From: an uncultured Flavobacteriaceae bacterium
Lineage (GTDB): Bacteria > Bacteroidota > Bacteroidia > Flavobacteriales > Flavobacteriaceae
Direction of reading: 5' to 3'
Length of the DNA stretch: 64,000 nucleotides
NCBI GenBank assembly: GCA_938088195.1
Contig: CALKEO010000004.1
Span: 44,399-108,398 of the forward strand
Part shown: positions 59,410-64,000 of the stretch, piece after piece
How positions within the stretch are numbered: position 1 is the stretch's first letter
Layout: each line of letters begins with the position of its first letter
Notes under the pieces: generated by a model
Database searches by the model: none
What the model was told of the DNA's origin: nothing
Seen by the model: only the letters and a program-made list of their open reading frames with translations
Program-made: the position numbers and the translations under genes

Positions 59410-62181
59410 TTATCTACCGCCTCGGCCACCTTGACCCCCTCGGCCACCTTGACCGCCACGGCCACCTTGACCACCCCCAGAGGAGTTCAAACTTGTTAAA
59501 TCGTATTTAATTCTAAAAACAGTATATCTTGGTTGGATAATATAGGATCTTGTTTGGTTATAAAGTTGATTGAAACTATCCCTGTTAATAGAGGTGTCAT
59601 CAAACAAATTAGTAACTCCAATACCAAACTCCCACTTGGAGCCATCTTTGTTGTAAGACAGGTCCGCTTCTAAAAATCGATATTCATTTAGTGTTACTTC
59701 CTGATTTCTATAATAATTGTATGAATATTCAGCTGTAAACACAAAACCTTTTCCAAAGTAAGCGTCAAGCTCTATAAAAGGTGAATCAGTATAAAAATAA
59801 TTTACATTGAGACCATTCTCATACTTTCTTTTATTGTAAGTGTAACCTATTTCTATATTAGGTTTGTCCCTAAAATTAGTTGCTAGTGAGGCTCTATATC
59901 TTTGTGTAAAATTAATGGATTTTAAAGGATTTCCATTTACAACATTATTAAAGTCACTGTAATTAAAGTTCATAGTAAATCCTGCTCTAAAATTTTTAAA
60001 TCTTTTGTCTATTCTTCCTGATGCAGAGTAAGATTCTCTAGGAATAGTTGAGTTTTCAGAAGACCTTACACTATTAATTCCACTAATTAAAGTTTTATTC
60101 TGGATTGAATTACTTCTTTTAGAATAATTTAAATTAGCAAAAATATTAGTAAAAGTAAAAATATTAATACTTTGATAGTTAAGACTAAAGTTGTTTACTT
60201 TGGCAGCTTCTAAATTTGGATTTCCTTGAAAGAAAGAATTATAATTATTAAAAATATATCCCTTAGCCAGGTTATTAACATCGGTAAATTGAGTTGTTAA
60301 CCTGTAATTAAATCTAAGACTCTCAGCATCTTTAAATTTCATAAATACCCTCATGTTTGGCCTTATGTCTGAAAATGAATTAGAAATAGTATTTCCTAAT
60401 TGAATATTACTTGTTTTGTAAGAGTGTATCGTAAATCCTGGATCAAAAGTAAAAATTCCAGTGATAAACCTGTATCTAAAAGAAAGATAAGCATCTGTAA
60501 AGTTAAAATCCACATCATTACCCAGTAATTGATCTTCAAACTTGTTTTGAGAATTGTTGTCTAATAATTGAAAAATATTTGAATTAAATTTTTGAGAAAC
60601 ATCTGTAATACCAAACGTAAAATTTAGATTTGATTTTGGAGATAAGATATAATAGTAATCTAATTTTCCTTCAACTTTATCAGTACTTGTGTTTCTAGAT
60701 TGATTAATATTAAAATTAGACTGATTTGTATCTAGTGGCAATATATTTCTAAAAGGTTGTATTTCTTTTATTGCTTGATAAAAAGGGTCTTCATCTTGAG
60801 ATAAATGTTGAGCTTCAAAAGAAAAAATATGATCTTCATTTAAAGTATAATATGCTTTGAGTTCTTGGTTAATTGAAGTAGGCTCTTGACTTTTTAAAAT
60901 AGCTATATTTTCTGTTTCTAAACTTGAACTTCCTCTGCTATTTGAACTAGATACAAGATCAGTGTTTTCAAAATTACTTGCTGATCTTACAAGTAAATTA
61001 TATTCTGTTTGAAGCCTATCATTGGGATTATATTCTGTAGAAAATTTATAAATCTGTTGTTCATTATCTTGAACAACATAATCTGAAGTTTGCTGTACTG
61101 CATTACTGGCAGTGTAAACTCTATCAACTTTTTCTTCTAAAATATTTTGAGTTTTAGCTATTATAGCAAAACCACTTAATTCCCATTTTTCGTTTGGAGA
61201 ATGGCTAAAATTATAAGCGCCTAATTTAGCATCAATAGATTTAGCTCTGTTATTTTGAAGATTACCTATTCCAGCGCCATCAGAGGAAATATTTATAGAA
61301 GTCCCAGTCTGAGCATTTAAGTTATTAAATCCTCCACTAAATCTATAAAAATCTCTTCTTGAAAGTACTGGATCTCCGATATTATTACTGTTTCCAAACA
61401 AACTCATACTTAAATCTTTTGCGTAATAGAATATTTTTGGAGCAGCTAAAAAAGTATCATCGTTTCCAGCACCTCCCAATATTTCACCAAACCAAAATTT
61501 ATCTTTTCCACTTTTTAGACTAATATTAATAGCAATGTTATCTTCATTATTAGTGACATTTCTTAATTGATTATTTTCGGTGAAATTTCTTAAAACCTCT
61601 ACTTTACCTACTGCATTTGCTGGAAGATTTTGAGTAGCAAGTTTAGAGTCCCCGTCAAAAAAATCTTTACCTTCAACTGTAATCTTAGTAATTTCTTTAC
61701 CCTCTACCTCAATAGTTCCATCGTCGTTAACTTCAATTCCTGGAAGATTTTTTAAAACATCTCCTAGTTTTTTTTCAGAGCCCGTATTGAACGAATCGGC
61801 ATTGTATACAATGGTATCACCTTTAATGGTTACAGGCATTTCATAAACAATTTCTACTTCATCTAATGCTTCAGCTTGTTCTTCCAAAATAAAGTTTTTT
61901 TCAAAATCTTCACTTAGGTTTAAATCAAGTTCAATTTGTTGAAAACCTATGAAAGAAATTTTAATTTCATAATCTGTGTTTTTCTTTAATGATAATCTGT
62001 AAAATCCTGAATCACTGGAAATTCCAAAACCATCCAATACTTTTGAATCTTTTTCAACAGCAATTACATTTGCTCCCATTATAGTGTTTCCATCAAAATC
62101 AGTAATAATTCCCTCAAATCTTACTTGAGAATATGAAATTGAAATAAATAATAATAATAAGATTGAAAATATGTTTTTCAT
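59410..62181 (-). CDS. TonB-dependent-receptor-like outer membrane beta-barrel protein with GGQGGR tail
   Basis: A 923-residue outer-membrane protein. It has a signal peptide (MKNIFSILLLLFISISYSQ), a carboxypeptidase-regulatory-like domain (about 22-95: GIITDFDGNTIMGANVIAVE), and a plug domain (about 120-225: ADSFNTGSEKKLGDVLKNLPGI and ITKITVEGKDFFDGD). The rest is a 22-strand-type barrel. It is of the outer membrane beta-barrel family rather than the SusC family. No clear TonB box is seen. The C-terminus ends in tandem GGQGGR repeats. It is 30 bp downstream of a GLPGLI-family gene, a recurrent pairing in Flavobacteriia; the imported or exported substrate is unknown. Confidence 0.88.
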   Translation of the reverse strand: MKNIFSILLLLFISISYSQVRFEGIITDFDGNTIMGANVIAVEKDSKVLDGFGISSDSGFYRLSLKKNTDYEIKISFIGFQQIELDLNLSEDFEKNFILEEQAEALDEVEIVYEMPVTIKGDTIVYNADSFNTGSEKKLGDVLKNLPGIEVNDDGTIEVEGKEITKITVEGKDFFDGDSKLATQNLPANAVGKVEVLRNFTENNQLRNVTNNEDNIAINISLKSGKDKFWFGEILGGAGNDDTFLAAPKIFYYAKDLSMSLFGNSNNIGDPVLSRRDFYRFSGGFNNLNAQTGTSINISSDGAGIGNLQNNRAKSIDAKLGAYNFSHSPNEKWELSGFAIIAKTQNILEEKVDRVYTASNAVQQTSDYVVQDNEQQIYKFSTEYNPNDRLQTEYNLLVRSASNFENTDLVSSSNSRGSSSLETENIAILKSQEPTSINQELKAYYTLNEDHIFSFEAQHLSQDEDPFYQAIKEIQPFRNILPLDTNQSNFNINQSRNTSTDKVEGKLDYYYILSPKSNLNFTFGITDVSQKFNSNIFQLLDNNSQNKFEDQLLGNDVDFNFTDAYLSFRYRFITGIFTFDPGFTIHSYKTSNIQLGNTISNSFSDIRPNMRVFMKFKDAESLRFNYRLTTQFTDVNNLAKGYIFNNYNSFFQGNPNLEAAKVNNFSLNYQSINIFTFTNIFANLNYSKRSNSIQNKTLISGINSVRSSENSTIPRESYSASGRIDKRFKNFRAGFTMNFNYSDFNNVVNGNPLKSINFTQRYRASLATNFRDKPNIEIGYTYNKRKYENGLNVNYFYTDSPFIELDAYFGKGFVFTAEYSYNYYRNQEVTLNEYRFLEADLSYNKDGSKWEFGIGVTNLFDDTSINRDSFNQLYNQTRSYIIQPRYTVFRIKYDLTSLNSSGGGQGGRGGQGGRGGQGGRGGR
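59422..59475 (-). repeat. Three 18-bp in-frame tandem repeats encoding GGQGGR
   Basis: Near the 3' end of the receptor gene the minus strand holds three copies of an 18-bp unit of the form GGnGGTCAAGGTGGCCGn, followed by GGCGGTAGATAA. The unit is very GC-rich against the roughly 30 percent GC surroundings. Copies differ only at the third base of unit codons, and each adds GGQGGR. Confidence 0.9.
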
Positions 62182-62211
62182 TAAAGTATAAATTTGATTA
62201 AACTAAAAAAA

Positions 62212-63036
62212 TTAATTGGAGATTCTTCTTGCGCTACCTCCTCCACGTCTTCCTCGGTACATACTTTGCATTTCTTCTTGTTTATCCTTTGCAATTTTTT
62301 CGTATTCAAGGCTTGTAACTTGTTTTCCTTTGGAAGGTTCTTTAATTTTTATTTTATCTTTGGGATTAATGATGACCTTTGTACATAACATAGTGGTTCT
62401 ATCATCGTTAATTTCTAAAATTAAACCCGGTAATCCGCCATACATAGATGGACCTGTTGAGACTGGTATTTCAGGTGTAAACCATGCGGTCATAACCACT
62501 TCACGAATCCTCATTTCAGGTTCAGCCGGTGCTTCACCTGGTCTGGATCTACCAAAACTCATCACTCTTTCTTCAACCTCCTTAGTTATGGTTGCTTTCA
62601 ATGCATTATAAATACCAATTTTTTTTGATTCTCCTGTCATGACCCACTTGTTAGGTTTCAAACTATCCTTTACTAAAAATATTTTCCCAAATAATTCTTT
62701 TTTATTTACGTACATATTAGACTGCAAATCCTTGTAAATATTTCCTTGAGCAGGTCCTGTAACAAATTGCATCCAATTGAATCCACCTCCTTGGCCGCTA
62801 GGATCAAGTCTTTCTTCTTCGGCAAAGTAGGATGAATTACTATTGAACTCTAAAGTAAAGTTCTTTTCAGTCGCAGTTTTCATTCTTGCCTTCATATATT
62901 TAACCCTATCTGGTGGCATATTCTTCATAAAATCCATGTTCACATTCATTTTTGACATATAGAATGCCCTTCCTTGAAATTCTTGAGAAAATCCATTGAT
63001 ACTCAAAAACATAACGATCACTAATATTTTTTTCAT
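62212..63036 (-). CDS. GLPGLI family protein
   Basis: A 274-residue exported protein with a signal peptide (MKKILVIVMFLSINGFSQ). The defining motif is present as GPSMYGGLPGLILEIND near residue 200, preceded by VVMTAWFTPEIPVSTGP, the usual W-x-T-x-(D/E)-I-P context. The mature part begins EFQGRAFYMSKMN. The C-terminus is rich in Arg and Gly (MYRGRRGGGSARRIS), echoing the Gly/Arg repeats of the receptor encoded 30 bp downstream. The function of GLPGLI proteins is unknown; the pairing with a beta-barrel receptor suggests a joint role at the outer membrane. Confidence 0.92.
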   Translation of the reverse strand: MKKILVIVMFLSINGFSQEFQGRAFYMSKMNVNMDFMKNMPPDRVKYMKARMKTATEKNFTLEFNSNSSYFAEEERLDPSGQGGGFNWMQFVTGPAQGNIYKDLQSNMYVNKKELFGKIFLVKDSLKPNKWVMTGESKKIGIYNALKATITKEVEERVMSFGRSRPGEAPAEPEMRIREVVMTAWFTPEIPVSTGPSMYGGLPGLILEINDDRTTMLCTKVIINPKDKIKIKEPSKGKQVTSLEYEKIAKDKQEEMQSMYRGRRGGGSARRISN

Positions 63037-63055
63037 AATAATAATTTTAAAAGCG

Positions 63056-63086
63056 CAAGTCTAGCGATTATTTAATAAATAGACAA
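63056..63086 (-). promoter_or_regulatory. Promoter of the GLPGLI/receptor operon, TTG-N20-TAGACTTG
   Basis: On the minus strand TTG at 63086-63084 and TAGACTTG at 63063-63056 are spaced by 20 bases. The -7 box has one mismatch to TAnnTTTG. It lies 20 bp upstream of the GLPGLI ATG. Confidence 0.55.
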
Positions 63087-63170
63087 TTAGCAAGCAATAA
63101 AGTTTAATTAGAATATTTTTTTTTCAAATTAATATTTTAAATTAGATGCTACACTTTTTAAATAATAGTT

Positions 63171-63782
63171 ATGCATATTGCTATTGCAGGAAATATTGGA
63201 GCTGGAAAGACATCTCTAACCAAGTTACTATCAAAACATTACAAATGTGAGGGTCATTATGAAGATGTTTTAAAAAACCCTTATTTAGATGATTTTTATG
63301 ATCAAATGGAAAGATGGTCTTTTAATCTACAAATTTATTTTCTAAATAGTAGGTTTCGTCAAATAAAAGATTTTGAAGAAAACGGAAAAAATATTATTCA
63401 AGATAGGACTATTTATGAGGATGCAAATATTTTTGCCCCAAACCTTTTAGCAATGGGATTAATGACAAATAGAGATTTTGACAACTATAAATCAATTTTT
63501 AATTTAATGGAATCCTTTGTTAAAGCCCCTGATCTTTTGGTCTATTTGCGTAGTGGTATACCTAATTTAGTAGATCAAATTCACAAAAGAGGGCGTGATT
63601 ATGAAAATTCAATCAGCATTGATTACCTAAGTAGACTTAACGAAAGGTATGAAGCATGGATTGAAACTTATGATAAAGGTAAATTACTTGTAATAGACGT
63701 TGATGATTTAGATTTTGTTAAAAATAAAAAAGACCTTCAAACAATTACCGACAAAATCGATAACGTTTTAAAAGATCTTTAA
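63171..63782 (+). CDS. Deoxynucleoside kinase
   Basis: A 203-residue kinase of the dNK/dGK/dAK family that phosphorylates deoxynucleosides in the salvage pathway. The P-loop GNIGAGKTSLTKLL is at residues 7-20. ERWSFNLQIYFLNSRF holds the substrate-binding region, IIQDRTIYEDANIFA contains the DR(S/T) motif with the catalytic Asp-Arg, and KRGRDYENSI is the LID region. Base specificity (deoxyadenosine/deoxyguanosine versus pyrimidine) is not decidable here. The gene is divergent from the GLPGLI gene with 134 bp between the starts. Confidence 0.93.
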   Translation: MHIAIAGNIGAGKTSLTKLLSKHYKCEGHYEDVLKNPYLDDFYDQMERWSFNLQIYFLNSRFRQIKDFEENGKNIIQDRTIYEDANIFAPNLLAMGLMTNRDFDNYKSIFNLMESFVKAPDLLVYLRSGIPNLVDQIHKRGRDYENSISIDYLSRLNERYEAWIETYDKGKLLVIDVDDLDFVKNKKDLQTITDKIDNVLKDL

Positions 63783-63804
63783 AATATACTTTTTTATTTT
63801 AAGC

Positions 63805-64000
63805 CTAATCCTTATTAATTTGTCCCATCGCTGCAATCCCTATATTATTAGCTGCAAAAATAACTTCCTCTTTAGTTCCAGTAATAACTTTAGATGTTTT
63901 TACTCCATCTTCTTGAAAAGTTCTAGTCATAGTCCAAACATCATTTTCTGCTTCAATAACTACCTCTGTCTGAATTTGGTGATCAGCAGAAGCATGATTT
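63805..64000 (-). CDS. Unknown small protein, 5' part outside the window
   Basis: A minus-strand frame is open from the right edge down to the TAG at 63805-63807, giving 65 visible codons. The visible peptide includes TEVVIEAENDVWTMTRTF, a strand-like pattern with a conserved-looking Trp, and ends in GIAAMGQINKD. Codon use resembles the neighbouring genes and there is no internal stop, so I take it as the end of a real gene, convergent with the deoxynucleoside kinase. I do not recognise the family and assign no function. Its start lies beyond the right edge. Confidence 0.6.
   Translation of the reverse strand, partial: NHASADHQIQTEVVIEAENDVWTMTRTFQEDGVKTSKVITGTKEEVIFAANNIGIAAMGQINKD

Noticed and set aside
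59422-59475. GC-rich repeats as an inserted foreign element
   Set aside because: The repeats are in frame, multiples of three, and encode a tail typical of this protein class, so slippage-grown coding repeats are the simpler explanation.

Overview
The window is chromosomal DNA from a member of the Flavobacteriia (phylum Bacteroidota), most likely a marine, AT-rich species with a compact genome. Four things point there. Four genes tied to the type IX secretion/gliding machinery are scattered through it (a T9SS plug protein, PorT, GldB, GldC). A GLPGLI-family protein is paired with an outer-membrane beta-barrel receptor. Promoters have the Bacteroidota form TTG-N19..21-TAnnTTTG, and there are no Shine-Dalgarno sequences. 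The gene orders (plug-apaG-pruA; porT-tamL-fbaA-accD-rpsO-pnp-rpoD-rpe; gldB-gldC beside nadE and engB) are, as far as I recall, typical of this class. Genes are tightly packed, no gene-free stretch exceeds 300 bases, and there are no insertion sequences, prophages or CRISPR arrays.

Layout. 1-9.1 kb: end of a T9SS plug gene, apaG and proline catabolism (pruA), rsmG, a fatty-acid desaturase with an aminotransferase, and the TrkH/TrkA potassium uptake pair. 9.2-20.6 kb: a mostly plus-strand housekeeping block with outer-membrane biogenesis (porT, tamL), central carbon and lipid metabolism (fbaA, accD, rpe), translation/RNA (rpsO, pnp, a TrmH-like methyltransferase), the primary sigma factor and anmK. 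20.5-24.4 kb: a small accessory zone with secreted or lipid-anchored enzymes (DUF1080, PHP phosphodiesterase, aldose epimerase), a membrane protein coupled to an XRE regulator broken by an in-frame stop, and tRNA-Arg. 24.4-40 kb: a complete, densely overlapping minus-strand dcw (division and cell wall) cluster from mraZ to ftsZ plus yqeY, headed by three perfect 10-bp MraZ-box-like repeats. 40-43.7 kb: alpha/beta hydrolase, engB, gldC, gldB, nadE. 43.7-58.3 kb: minus-strand dnaG, a polyprenyl synthase, rlmN, queA, then the aromatic amino acid operon (pheA, aminotransferase, tyrA, DAHP synthase-chorismate mutase, rsgA, dtd, a MazG-like protein, aroA), then metX and metY. 58.3-64 kb: two outer-membrane proteins, a GLPGLI protein, a deoxynucleoside kinase and the edge of an unknown gene.

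Regulation is the most rewarding part. Ahead of pheA there is a complete ribosome-mediated attenuator: a promoter, a 25-codon leader peptide with 11 Phe/Tyr residues, a 9-nt antiterminator segment, and an intrinsic terminator directly before the start codon. metY is preceded by a SAM-II riboswitch whose ligand-binding loop is complementary to a segment downstream of it. mraZ has an autoregulatory-looking operator. A second theme is apparent loss of structural zinc: both AccD and DnaG lack all four zinc ligands while remaining otherwise intact.
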